A stretch of 30,722 nt of DNA from Methylorubrum extorquens (GCA_019695455.1 JAEUAC010000098.1:1-30722), one strand, 5' to 3'. Positions 14,427 to 22,516 are shown, numbered from the stretch's first letter. Translations and numbers: made by a program. Notes: generated from the letters alone by a model not told the origin.

Positions 14427-15619
14427 CCTTCCTCGATCGTCGACGGGTGCTGCAGGCCGGCGCCGTTCTCGCCGGCGCCCTCGCGGCCCCCGCCCTGCTC
14501 CGGGCGCAGTCCGGGCCCATCCGGCTCGGCACGCTCACCCCGCTCACGGGCGCGGGCGGCAGCTACGGCCCCGCCATGGCCACCACGGTCCGGCGCGCGG
14601 CCGACGAGATCAACAAGGCCGGCGGCGTGCTGGGCCGCGAACTCCTCATCATCTCCGAGGACGACCAGACGAGCCCGGAGGCCGGGCTGCGCGCCATCCG
14701 CAAGCTGATCGACGTGGACAAGGTCTCGGCCGTGATCGGCACCTGGGCCTCGTCGGTCACGACCGCGGTCGCGCCCGTGTGCTGGGAGTCGGGCACGTTC
14801 CTCGCGACCGTCTCCGGGGCGGATTCCATCACGCTGCTGCCGCATCGCGGCTACCTGATCCGCACCCAGCCGAACACGACCCTGCAGGGCCGGAAATTCG
14901 GCGGGTTCGCGCTCGAGATCGGCGCGAAGACCGTCGCCTTCGTGTCCCCGCAGACGCCGTTCTCGGACAGCCAGTACGCCGAGCTCGGCAAGACGGTCGA
15001 GGCCGGCGGCGGCAGGACCACCAAGCTCATCTACGACGACAAGAAGACGACGCTCCGCACCGAGGTCGATGCCGTGCTGCGCGGCAAGCCGGACGCGATC
15101 GTCATGGGCGGCTACACGAACGACACGGCCATCCTGGTCCGCGATCTCTACCGGGCGAACTACAAGGGCCGGCTCCTCGGCTTCGGCTTCGCCATCAACA
15201 AGCAGCTCGTCGAGGCGCTGCCGGCGGAGGTCAGCGAGGGCATCCTGACCCTGTCGCCCTCGGCGGCGGAGGGGTCCGACGGCTACAAGCACGTCGCGCG
15301 CCTCCTCGGCACCGACAGCCCGGACCCCTACAGCTGCCAGGTCTACGACCACCTGAACCTCGTCGCGCTCGCCATGGCGGCCGGCCGCGGCGACACCGGC
15401 ACGGTGATCAAGGACACCGTCCGGACGGTCTCGCAGGGCGGCGGCGAGCGGGTCGACAGCGCCGTCGAGGGCCTGAAGCGCCTCGCGGCCGGCGCCAAGG
15501 TCGATTACGACGGCGCCTCGGGCCCCTGCGACTTCACCCCCATCGGCGACATCACGGATTCGCGCTTCCGCTACGAGGAGGTGAAGGGCGGCAGGATCAC
15601 GCTCCTGAAGATCGCCTGA
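14423..15619 (+). CDS. Periplasmic substrate-binding protein of the Liv-type ABC transporter
   Basis: The 398-residue precursor begins MTFLDRRRVLQAGAVLAGAL and the signal region ends near LLRAQ. The RRRVLQAG stretch suits Tat export more than Sec. The mature part is a Leu/Ile/Val-binding-type two-lobe protein: IRLGTLTPLTGAGGSYGP, a DDQTSPEAGLRAIRKLIDVDKV segment, and YDHLNLVALAMA near the end. It captures the substrate and delivers it to LivHM. Ligand residues cannot be assigned by eye. The gene sits between the ATPases and permeases, coupled by ATGA to livF and 2 nt before livH. Confidence 0.93.
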   Translation: MTFLDRRRVLQAGAVLAGALAAPALLRAQSGPIRLGTLTPLTGAGGSYGPAMATTVRRAADEINKAGGVLGRELLIISEDDQTSPEAGLRAIRKLIDVDKVSAVIGTWASSVTTAVAPVCWESGTFLATVSGADSITLLPHRGYLIRTQPNTTLQGRKFGGFALEIGAKTVAFVSPQTPFSDSQYAELGKTVEAGGGRTTKLIYDDKKTTLRTEVDAVLRGKPDAIVMGGYTNDTAILVRDLYRANYKGRLLGFGFAINKQLVEALPAEVSEGILTLSPSAAEGSDGYKHVARLLGTDSPDPYSCQVYDHLNLVALAMAAGRGDTGTVIKDTVRTVSQGGGERVDSAVEGLKRLAAGAKVDYDGASGPCDFTPIGDITDSRFRYEEVKGGRITLLKIA

Positions 15620-15621
15620 CG

Positions 15622-16485
15622 ATGGAGATCGTCCTCCAGGCGCTCGCGAACGGCATCGTGTCCGGCTCGCTGCTCGCCGTCCCGGCGCTGGGGTTCAGCG
15701 CGATCTTCGCCGTGCTGCGCTACCCGAACTTCGCGATCGGCTCGCTCGCGACCGTCGGCGCCTACGCGGCCTGGTCCGCCAACACGGCGTTCGGCGCGCC
15801 CGTGCTGGTCGCGATCGGGGCCGGCGCCGCCGTGGCCGGCCTGACCGGGATCGCGCTCGAGGCCGTGGCCCTGGACCGGCTCGGTCGCGGCGGGCCGCTC
15901 ATGAAGGCGATCGGGTCGCTCGCGGCGGCCATGATCCTGGAGAACGTCGTCCGGTTCGGCTTCGGCAACGACCTGCACGCCTTCGACCTCCCCCTCGCCC
16001 GCGACGTCATGGTCGGGCCGGTCCGCGTCGGGCCGCAGCAGCTCGCGGGGCTCGCCGTGGCGCTCGCCGTCATGGCGGCCGTCTGGGCCTTCCTGTCGCT
16101 CACGAGCCTCGGACGCTCCATGCGGGCCGTCGCCGACAATCCCGATCTCGCCCGCCTGAAGGGCGTCAGCCCGCGCCTCGTCTCGCTCGTCACGGTGTTC
16201 GTGGGCGCGGCCCTCTGCGGCATCGGGGGGACGCTCGTCGGGCTCGACGCCTCCCTGGATCCGCTGGTCGGCGGCCGCATCCTGCTGTCCGTCTTCGCGG
16301 CCGCCGTGGTGGGCGGGCTAGACAGCATCCCGGGCGCGGTCGCGGGCGCCTTCCTGATCGGCATCGCCGAGGAGTTCACCGTGCTGGCGCTCGCGCCCGC
16401 CTACCGCCTGGCCGTGAGCTTCGCCGTGATCTTCCTCGTCCTGAGCTTCAGGCCGGCCGGCATCCTCGGCCGGGCCGCGAGGTGA
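15622..16485 (+). CDS. livH: Branched-chain amino acid-type ABC transporter permease (LivH)
   Basis: The 287-residue integral membrane protein has about eight hydrophobic spans. It starts MEIVLQALANGIVSGSLLAV, typical of LivH (QxxxNGLxxGSxYAL), and carries RYPNFAIGSLATVGAYAAW, the LivH pattern NFAhGe/s...GAY. The coupling-loop region is LGRSMRAVADNPDLARLKGVS. It forms the inner-membrane channel with LivM. It begins 2 nt after the binding-protein stop and ends 4 nt before livM. Confidence 0.95.
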   Translation: MEIVLQALANGIVSGSLLAVPALGFSAIFAVLRYPNFAIGSLATVGAYAAWSANTAFGAPVLVAIGAGAAVAGLTGIALEAVALDRLGRGGPLMKAIGSLAAAMILENVVRFGFGNDLHAFDLPLARDVMVGPVRVGPQQLAGLAVALAVMAAVWAFLSLTSLGRSMRAVADNPDLARLKGVSPRLVSLVTVFVGAALCGIGGTLVGLDASLDPLVGGRILLSVFAAAVVGGLDSIPGAVAGAFLIGIAEEFTVLALAPAYRLAVSFAVIFLVLSFRPAGILGRAAR

Positions 16486-16489
16486 CGCG

Positions 16490-17389
16490 ATGCTGACCTA
16501 CGTCCTCTTCGCGCTCGTCGTCGGCTCCATCTACGCGCTGCTGGCCCAGAGCCTCATGCTGTCCTGGGGCCTCGCCGGGCTGGTCAATCTCGGCCTCGCG
16601 GGCTTCTTCGCGCTCGGCGCCTACGCGTCGGCGACCTCCACGACCTGGGGGCACGTCCCGGTGCCGGTCGGGATCGCGCTCGCGGTCGTCGCGGCGGCGG
16701 CGGCGGGCTTCGTCGTCTGCGTCTCCACCCTGCGGCTCCGGGACGACTACCTCGCCATTGTGACGCTCGGCTTCGCCGAGGTGGTCCGCATCGTCGCCTC
16801 CAACGAGGTCTGGCTGACGGGCGGGACCGACGGCATCTCGGGCGTGCCCGTCCTCGTGCCGCGGAGCGCCGGCCTCGGCTTCCACGCCGGCACGCTCGCC
16901 ATCGTGGCGGTCGCGGTCGCGATCGTCTACGCGCTCCAGCGCCGACTGCTCCTCTCGCCCTGGGGCCGGGCCCTGCGGGCGATCCGCGAGGACCAGATCG
17001 TCGCGGCGGTGGCCGGCAAGAGCGTAGTGCGGTTCAAGGCGGAGGCGTTCTGCCTCGCCTGTGCGATCGCCGGGCTCGCCGGCGCGCTCTACGGGCACTA
17101 CACGAGCTACGTCGCACCCGACCAGTTCCAGCCGCTCGTCAGCATCTACATCTTCCTCGCCGTCACGGCGGGCGGCAAGGCGCGGCCGGCCGGTCCCGTC
17201 GTCGGCGCCTACGCGCTCGTCGCCTTCCTGGAGGCCACGCGCTTCGCGGGAGAACTGATCCCGGGCGTGTCGCCGGTCCAGGCCGCCGCCCTGCGCGAGA
17301 TCCTCGTCGGCCTCGGCCTCCTCGTCGTCCTCGGGCTGCGGCCCGAGGGACTCCTCCCCGAACGCTCCCAGAAGGCGCCCGCTCCATGA
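16490..17389 (+). CDS. livM: Branched-chain amino acid-type ABC transporter permease (LivM)
   Basis: The 299-residue integral membrane permease opens MLTYVLFALVVGSIYALLAQ and continues GLAGLVNLGLAGFFALGAYASA. The coupling helix is WGRALRAIREDQIVAAVAGK, the LivM signature region, followed by KAEAFCLACAIAGLAGALYGHY. It ends with a short cytoplasmic tail LRPEGLLPERSQKAPAP. It completes the four-part transporter core. Its stop overlaps the start of the small GAF protein gene (ATGA at 17386-17389), which is not part of a standard Liv operon. Confidence 0.95.
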   Translation: MLTYVLFALVVGSIYALLAQSLMLSWGLAGLVNLGLAGFFALGAYASATSTTWGHVPVPVGIALAVVAAAAAGFVVCVSTLRLRDDYLAIVTLGFAEVVRIVASNEVWLTGGTDGISGVPVLVPRSAGLGFHAGTLAIVAVAVAIVYALQRRLLLSPWGRALRAIREDQIVAAVAGKSVVRFKAEAFCLACAIAGLAGALYGHYTSYVAPDQFQPLVSIYIFLAVTAGGKARPAGPVVGAYALVAFLEATRFAGELIPGVSPVQAAALREILVGLGLLVVLGLRPEGLLPERSQKAPAP

Positions 17390-17880
17390 GCCAGGATCTT
17401 CTCCCGACCCTCACGCGGGCCGCCGACGTCCTGGCACGGGACGGGTCGCCCCACGCCGCCTTCGCGGCGGTCGACGCGGCCGCCCAGTCGCTGGTCGGGC
17501 ACGAGCTCTTCACCGTCCTCCTCTGCCTGCCGGGCGGCGAAGAGGTGGAGCGCGCCTATTCCTCCCGGCCGGACGCCTATCCCGTGCAGGGCCGCAAGCG
17601 GCTCGGGTCCACGCCGTGGGGCGATCTCGTGCTGGCCCGCCGCCAGCCCTTCCTCGGACCCGACAAGGCGGCCATCCGCTGGGCCTTCGCGGACCATCCC
17701 CTCATCGAGAGCCTCGGCCTGGGGAGCGTGATCAATGTCGGCGTGGAGCACGGGGGCGATCTCCTCGCCGTCCTGGCCCTTCTCCATCGCGAGGGATATC
17801 TCTGCGAGGACGCGCAGGTCGCCCGGATCCGCGCCCTCACGCCCCTTCTCATTCCCGCGCTGCGATCGCTCCGCGACTGA
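17386..17880 (+). CDS. Small GAF-domain protein in the transporter operon
   Basis: The 164-residue soluble protein is essentially a single GAF-like domain: a helical start (LLPTLTRAADVLAR), the strand segment HELFTVLLCLPGGEEVERAYSS, and the later core VINVGVEHGGDLLAVLALLHREG, followed by a final helix. No enzymatic or DNA-binding domain is attached. GAF domains bind small molecules, so it may sense the substrate or a product, or act as an unusual stand-alone binding protein. It is translationally coupled to livM and lies 23 nt before the amidohydrolase, so it belongs to this pathway. Its function is not established from sequence. Confidence 0.82.
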   Translation: MSQDLLPTLTRAADVLARDGSPHAAFAAVDAAAQSLVGHELFTVLLCLPGGEEVERAYSSRPDAYPVQGRKRLGSTPWGDLVLARRQPFLGPDKAAIRWAFADHPLIESLGLGSVINVGVEHGGDLLAVLALLHREGYLCEDAQVARIRALTPLLIPALRSLRD

Positions 17881-17903
17881 TCCGGCCGTCCCTGGAGAGA
17901 GCC

Positions 17904-19142
17904 TTGTCCGCCACCATCTTCTCGAACGCGCGCATCCTCGACGGCACGCGGGACGACGCCCTCCCCGATCAGCACGTGCTCGTGGAGGACGGCCTCGTCC
18001 GGGAGGTCTCGGACCGGCCGCTCGCCGCGGCGGGCGCCCGCGTGATCGACCTCGCCGGCCGGACCCTGATGCCGGGGCTGATCGACTGCCACGTCCACGT
18101 CATCGCGACGACGACCAACCTGACGCTCAACGCCGAGCTTCCGAACACGCTCGTCGCGCTCCGCTCCGCCACCATCATGCGGCGCATGCTGATGCGCGGC
18201 TTCACGACCGTGCGCGACCTCGGCGGTGCCGACCACGGCCTCGTCATGGCCATCGAGGAGGGTGCGATCGAGGCTCCGCGCCTCGTGATCTGCGGCAAGG
18301 CGCTGTCGCAGACGGGCGGCCACACGGATTACCGGGGCCGGTACCACTCGCGCGACGTGGAATGGTACCGCGACCGGGCGGGGACGCTCGGCCGCATCGT
18401 CGACAGCGTGGCGGACGTCCGGCGCGCCTGCCGCGAGGAGATCAAGGGCGGGGCGGAGTTCATCAAGATCATGGCGAACGGCGGCGTGTCCTCGCCGAGC
18501 GATCCGATCGCGTTCCTGGGCCTCTCCGGCGAGGAGGTGGCGGCCGCCGTCGAGGAGGCGCAGAACGCCCAGACCTACGTGGCGGCCCATCTCTACACCG
18601 ACGACGCCATCCGGCGGGCCGTCGGGCTCGGGGTCGTCTCGGTCGAGCACGGCAACCTGATCACGCCGGAGACGGCGCGCTTCGTGAAGGAGCACGGCGC
18701 CTACGTCGTGCCGACCAACGTCACCTTCCACTATCTCGCCAAGGAGGGCGCGCGGTACGGGCTGCCGCCCGAGTCGGTGGCCAAGATCGAGGACGTGCGC
18801 GAGCAGGGCCTCGACGCGCTCGGCATCCTGCACGAGGCCGGCGTGATGATGGCCTACGGGTCCGACCTCCTCGGCGAGATGCACGACCATCAATCGGACG
18901 AGTTCGTCCTGCGGGGCGAGCGGCTGCCGGCCATCGAGGTGATCCGCTCGGCGACGATCCATGCCGCCAAGGTCGTGCGGCAGGAGGGGCGGCTCGGGAT
19001 CGTCGCGCCGGGGGCGCATGCCGACCTGATCGTGGTCGACGGCGATCCGCTCGCGGACCTCTCGCTCCTCACCCGCCAGGGCCGGCACATGCCCGCCATC
19101 ATGAAGGCCGGGCGCTTCGTGAAGGACGAGCTGGCGGCCTGA
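17904..19142 (+). CDS. Metal-dependent amidohydrolase (imidazolonepropionase/prolidase-like)
   Basis: The 412-residue enzyme belongs to the amidohydrolase superfamily. Metal-site residues are His63 and His65 (DCHVHV), Lys188 (EFIKIMANGG, likely the carboxylated bridging lysine), His229 (AAHLYT), His249 (VEHGN) and Asp321 (AYGSDLL). This is the binuclear-metal pattern of the Xaa-Pro dipeptidase-like and related acyl-amino-acid hydrolase group. No signal peptide is present, so it acts in the cytoplasm after import. The start is TTG at 17904 with GGAGAG at 17894-17899; no better codon lies near the family start (SATIFSNARILDG). It probably cleaves an amide, peptide or cyclic imide brought in by the transporter. 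Confidence 0.9.
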   Translation: MSATIFSNARILDGTRDDALPDQHVLVEDGLVREVSDRPLAAAGARVIDLAGRTLMPGLIDCHVHVIATTTNLTLNAELPNTLVALRSATIMRRMLMRGFTTVRDLGGADHGLVMAIEEGAIEAPRLVICGKALSQTGGHTDYRGRYHSRDVEWYRDRAGTLGRIVDSVADVRRACREEIKGGAEFIKIMANGGVSSPSDPIAFLGLSGEEVAAAVEEAQNAQTYVAAHLYTDDAIRRAVGLGVVSVEHGNLITPETARFVKEHGAYVVPTNVTFHYLAKEGARYGLPPESVAKIEDVREQGLDALGILHEAGVMMAYGSDLLGEMHDHQSDEFVLRGERLPAIEVIRSATIHAAKVVRQEGRLGIVAPGAHADLIVVDGDPLADLSLLTRQGRHMPAIMKAGRFVKDELAA

Positions 19143-19194
19143 CGATCCGTCCCGGGCCGACGACATTCCCATCATCGACGAGGTTGATCCACCC

Positions 19195-19929
19195 ATGGAC
19201 CTGACGCAGTTCAAGGCCCTGTCGTTCGACTGCTACGGCACGCTGATCGACTGGGAGAGCGGGATGGTAGCGGCCCTGACGCCGCTGACCGACCGGGCCG
19301 GACGGGAGCTGACGCGCAACCGCATCCTCGAGGCGCACGCCTTCCACGAATCCGACCAGCAGGCGATCACGCCGGGCAAGCTCTACCGGGACGTGCTCGC
19401 CATCGTCTTCAAGCGGCTCGCGGAGGAATGGGGCGTGCCGGTCACGCACGAGGACTGCGTCGCCTACGGCCGCTCCGTCCGCGACTGGCCGGCCTTCCCG
19501 GACACGGCCGAGGCCCTTCGCTACCTGAAGCAGCACTACAAGCTCGTGATCCTGTCGAACGTCGACAACGAGAGCTTCTCCTTCAGCAACGCGCGGCTCG
19601 GCGTCGCCTTCGACGCGGTGGTCACGGCCGAGGACGTGGGCGCCTACAAGCCGAGCGACAGGAACTTCGAGGTGATGCTGCACCGGCTCGGACGCGGGCT
19701 CGGCGGCGTCGCGATCCGGAAGGAGGACATCCTGCACACGGCCGAGAGCCTGTTCCACGACCACAAGCCCGCGAACCGGTTCGGACTCGCCTCCTGCTGG
19801 ATCTACCGGCGGCACGCGGACGAGGGCTTCGGGGCCACCATGGATCCCGGAGAGACGCCCCGGTACGATGTCCGCTTCACCAGCATGGCCGACTTCGCCG
19901 AGGCGCACCGACGGCAGGTCTCGGCCTAG
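19195..19929 (+). CDS. HAD superfamily hydrolase, type II haloacid dehalogenase-like
   Basis: The 244-residue cytoplasmic enzyme has motif I FDCYGTLIDW with nucleophile Asp12, motif II LSNVDNES, motif III lysine in GAYKPSDRNFEVML, and motif IV around SLFHDHKPANRFGL. The DxYGT form places it among proteins named haloacid dehalogenase type II. The S-N-x-x-D motif of verified L-2-haloacid dehalogenases is not evident at the end, so a phosphatase or other HAD activity is equally possible. The gene follows the amidohydrolase by 52 nt on the same strand and is probably the last gene of the transport operon. A strong hairpin follows its stop. Confidence 0.87.
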   Translation: MDLTQFKALSFDCYGTLIDWESGMVAALTPLTDRAGRELTRNRILEAHAFHESDQQAITPGKLYRDVLAIVFKRLAEEWGVPVTHEDCVAYGRSVRDWPAFPDTAEALRYLKQHYKLVILSNVDNESFSFSNARLGVAFDAVVTAEDVGAYKPSDRNFEVMLHRLGRGLGGVAIRKEDILHTAESLFHDHKPANRFGLASCWIYRRHADEGFGATMDPGETPRYDVRFTSMADFAEAHRRQVSA

Positions 19930-19944
19930 GAGCGCCCCCCTGCC

Positions 19945-19975
19945 CGGTCGGGCGCGCGTCGGCGCGACCCGACCG
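19945..19975. terminator. Bidirectional terminator hairpin
   Basis: Arms CGGTCGGG (19945-19952) and CCCGACCG (19968-19975) are perfect and are extended by CGCG/CGCG with one bulged A. It starts 15 nt after the HAD gene stop and lies before the end of the convergent HIG1 gene. There is no T-run. Confidence 0.5.
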
Positions 19976-20028
19976 CCTGACATGATGCGGCGGCGGTCCG
20001 ACGGCGCTCCGGGACGGGCGGGAACCGC

Positions 20029-20226
20029 CTACCCGTGGGAGGACCCGCTCCACCACAGCGCCGCCATGATGCCGGCCAGCGCCACCGCCTGCAACGTCAC
20101 CCGCATGCGCATGAGCTTCTGCGACACCTCCCCGGGTCCGCCCTGCATCATGTTGATGAGGCCCCTGACGAGAACGACGACCACGGCCGCGGCGATCAAG
20201 CCGAACAAGACGATGGAGAGGGTCAC
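20029..20226 (-). CDS. HIG1-domain twin-transmembrane protein
   Basis: The 65-residue protein has two transmembrane helices (about 2-22 and 44-60) joined by a loop. The loop pattern LVRGLINMMQGG...SQKLMRMRVTLQAVALAGI matches bacterial HIG1-domain proteins, which are related to the mitochondrial Rcf1/HIGD respiratory factors. A role near respiratory complexes in the inner membrane is inferred from the family. The GTG at 20226 is chosen because AAGAAGG lies 7 nt upstream; a GTG two codons earlier would be too close. Confidence 0.85.
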   Translation of the reverse strand: MTLSIVLFGLIAAAVVVVLVRGLINMMQGGPGEVSQKLMRMRVTLQAVALAGIMAALWWSGSSHG

Positions 20227-20541
20227 GAGCACGCCTTCTTGGGTGATGCATTGGCAGGACTGAGATACGATCGCCGGACGCCGGATCAATCGGCGCGGGC
20301 GGCTCCGCTCGGGATCGTGATGACCGGTCGTCGTCTGGAACAGTATTGAGCATCGCGGCGGCCGGACGGCGCTCGTCCGACGCGGACCCGGACGGAGTCG
20401 AGCGCGCGACGGCCGGGGACCGAGCCTGCCGTATCTACCCGGCACGTAGTACTCGCGCGCGACGATCCCGCGATCGTGAGACATCGTTGACACATTCGTC
20501 GTAGTGCTCGCATCTCTGCTTTTCGACGGAAGGAGGCGCAC
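20227..20541. other. Divergent intergenic region (315 nt) between the HIG1 gene and the coiled-coil membrane protein gene
   Basis: I find no convincing gene here. On the plus strand TTGACA (20487-20492) is a good -35 element; 17 nt on, GCATCT (20510-20515) is only a weak -10. The ribosome site of the next gene (GGAAGGAGG, 20528-20536) lies close after it. No clear promoter is visible for the HIG1 gene on the minus strand. Confidence 0.4.
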
Positions 20542-20934
20542 TTGGGAGACGAGTGGCAGTCGACCGCCTTGTTCTGGCTGGACCACACCCGGGACTCGGC
20601 CACGATGTGGCTGGACGGGTGGCTGGACCATGCCCGGGCCGCGCCGATCCTGTCGGGGCTCCTGGCCGCCAACCTCGTCCTGATCGCCCTCTGGGCCCGT
20701 GCGGCGGCGCGCACGCGCAGGGCCCGGCAGGCCATGATCGCGCAGGAGGCCTCCCTCGCCGAGCTCGTGGCCCTGGTCGAGGCGGAGAGGAAGTGGCGGC
20801 TCGCGAGCGCCAACGTCGACGCGCAGGAAAGGCGTGCCAAGCTGGCCGCCGACGACCAGCGCCAGGCGCAGGCCCGGGACGCGACGTCGTTGCCGATCGA
20901 CGCGGCCCGGCCGGAGACGGTCGCCGCCGCCTAG
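20542..20934 (+). CDS. Membrane-anchored coiled-coil protein, unknown function
   Basis: The 130-residue product starts at TTG (20542) with an excellent ribosome site AAGGAGG 5-6 nt upstream. The N-terminal part is Trp-rich (EWQSTALFWLDH, MWLDGWLDH). A single transmembrane helix lies at about 36-53 (ILSGLLAANLVLIALWARA). A long charged helix of about 54-110 (ARTRRARQAM...AERKWRLASANVDAQERRAKLAADDQRQAQ) probably forms a coiled coil in the cytoplasm. I do not recognise a family. The architecture is like small envelope or division scaffolds, but nothing here proves it. Confidence 0.72.
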   Translation: MGDEWQSTALFWLDHTRDSATMWLDGWLDHARAAPILSGLLAANLVLIALWARAAARTRRARQAMIAQEASLAELVALVEAERKWRLASANVDAQERRAKLAADDQRQAQARDATSLPIDAARPETVAAA

Positions 20935-20952
20935 CGATGCGGGGCGGCCCGT

Positions 20953-22014
20953 TCAGGGGATGAGGCGGTCGGCCCGGAGGCGGGCGAAGAGGTCGAAGAA
21001 CGCAGCATCGGTCGTCTGATAGGCCGCGAAGCCGAGCCGGCGGCTCTTCGACATGTCCGTCACGACCTCGATCGGACGGCCGAGATCCGCGTCCGTGTGC
21101 CAGGGCGAGGCGAGCCGGGCGAGGTCGGGTTCGGCTAGGGCCTCCCGCTCCGCGATCCGACGCCAGACCGGGGCGTCGTCCGCCATCTGCGCGTCGAGCG
21201 GCAGGACGGTGCCGTCGAAGGGAGCCGGCTGCAGGCCGAACCAGTCGGCGATGCGGCCCCACATCCAGCTCCAGCGGAAGACGTCGCCGTTCACGACGTT
21301 GAAGGCCTCGTTCGCCGCCGCGGGCTCCGTCGCGGCCCAGAGAAGGTGCCGCGCGAGCTGCCTCGCATCCGTCATGTCCGTCAGCCCGGCCCATTGCACG
21401 GACGAGCCGGGAAAGCGGAACGGCCGTCCCGTCTCCCGGCAGAGCGTCGCGTAGACGGCGAGGGTCGTGCCCATGTTCATGGCGTTGCCGACCGCCTGTC
21501 CGATGACCGTATGCGGCCGGTGGACGCTCCAGCTGGAGCCGTCGCGCGCGGCGGCGGCGAAGAGCTCGTCCTCCTGGGCGTAGTAGAAGTTCTCGACGTC
21601 GAGCCGCCCCTGCTCCTCCCGGAACGGCGTCTGCGGCAGGCGCCCTTTGCCGTAGGCCTCGAACGGCCCGAGATAGTGCTTGAGCCCGGTCACGAGCGCG
21701 ACGTGCCGCGCCGGGCGCCCGGCCCGCAGGCCGTCCAGCAGGTTGCGGACCATCGCGCCGTTGACCCGGATGTTCTCGGCCTCCGTCGCCTGCCGGAGCC
21801 ACGTCGTGATGAAGACGACGTCCGGCGCGAGGTCCTTCACGGCCGCCCGCGTCGCCTCCGGGTCCTGCAGGTCGGCCACGACCGGCACGAGCCCCGGCTG
21901 GATCACGGGCCGGCGCGCGAGCCCGTGCACGGTCCAGCCCTCCTCGACCAGGAGCGCCGACGTCGCCCGGCCGACGATGCCGCTCGCCCCGACGACCAGT
22001 GCCGTTTTCGCCAT
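20953..22014 (-). CDS. NAD(P)-dependent SDR reductase of the PRISE (progesterone 5-beta-reductase/iridoid synthase-like) type
   Basis: The 353-residue protein opens with a Rossmann nucleotide site VVGASGIVGRA (Gly9, Gly12, Gly15). It carries the hallmarks of the PRISE-like atypical SDR group: LVTGLKHYLGPFEAYG (with the Lys-His-Tyr stretch), ENFYYAQEDELF and SWSVHRPHTVIG. The Tyr in NFYYAQED is the equivalent of the catalytic tyrosine. Such enzymes reduce C=C bonds of enones using NADPH; the bacterial substrate is unknown. The gene is divergent from an HxlR regulator, a common arrangement in which the regulator controls the reductase. Confidence 0.88.
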   Translation of the reverse strand: MAKTALVVGASGIVGRATSALLVEEGWTVHGLARRPVIQPGLVPVVADLQDPEATRAAVKDLAPDVVFITTWLRQATEAENIRVNGAMVRNLLDGLRAGRPARHVALVTGLKHYLGPFEAYGKGRLPQTPFREEQGRLDVENFYYAQEDELFAAAARDGSSWSVHRPHTVIGQAVGNAMNMGTTLAVYATLCRETGRPFRFPGSSVQWAGLTDMTDARQLARHLLWAATEPAAANEAFNVVNGDVFRWSWMWGRIADWFGLQPAPFDGTVLPLDAQMADDAPVWRRIAEREALAEPDLARLASPWHTDADLGRPIEVVTDMSKSRRLGFAAYQTTDAAFFDLFARLRADRLIP

Positions 22015-22109
22015 GCTGTCCCTCCCGCGTGAGGACCGGAGCTAGTCAGCCCCCCGCGCCCTGCCTAGAAGGCACCGAAACGGGACATAGGCACCCGAGG
22101 GTGACCACC

Positions 22110-22487
22110 ATGCAGGCCGGATCCGGCGAGGACGAATGGCGGGAGGATTGCGCGCCGCGCCGCGTGCTCGAGCTCTTCGCGACCAAGTGGACCAGCATGG
22201 TCCTGCACACGCTCCAGGCCCGGCACGGCGGCGTGGCCCGGACGGGCGTGCTGCTGCGGAGCCTGCCCGGCATCTCGAAGAAGATGCTGACGCAGACGCT
22301 GCGCGAGATGGAGGGCAGCGGCCTCGTCTCGCGGCACGTGCGCGGAACGGTCCCGCCCGCGGTCGAGTACCGGCTCACGCCGCTCGGCACGCGCTTCGTC
22401 GAGCCCGTGGCGCTCCTCTACGAGTGGGGCCGCACCAATGCCGACGCCCTGGACTCGCTCGGCGCGCGACCGACCTCGCGGCGCTGA
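22110..22487 (+). CDS. HxlR family winged-helix transcriptional regulator
   Basis: The 125-residue protein has the HxlR fold: CAPRRVLELFATKWTSMVL, LLRSLPGISKKMLTQTLREME, GLVSRHVRGTVPPAVEYRLT and a final helix VALLYEWGRTNAD. Cys14 sits where redox- or electrophile-sensing HxlR proteins have their reactive cysteine. The ATG at 22110 is preferred: GAGGG at 22097-22101 is 8 nt upstream, and family members begin shortly before the cysteine. It lies divergent to the SDR reductase gene and probably represses it in response to a reactive compound. Confidence 0.9.
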   Translation: MQAGSGEDEWREDCAPRRVLELFATKWTSMVLHTLQARHGGVARTGVLLRSLPGISKKMLTQTLREMEGSGLVSRHVRGTVPPAVEYRLTPLGTRFVEPVALLYEWGRTNADALDSLGARPTSRR

Positions 22488-22516
22488 GCCGACCGACCGG
22501 CCATCGCGCGCGGCTC

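Noticed and set aside
19184..19197. TTGAT half-site just before the HAD hydrolase start
   Set aside because: The second half-site (CCATG) does not match, and the position over the ribosome site does not suit an activator.
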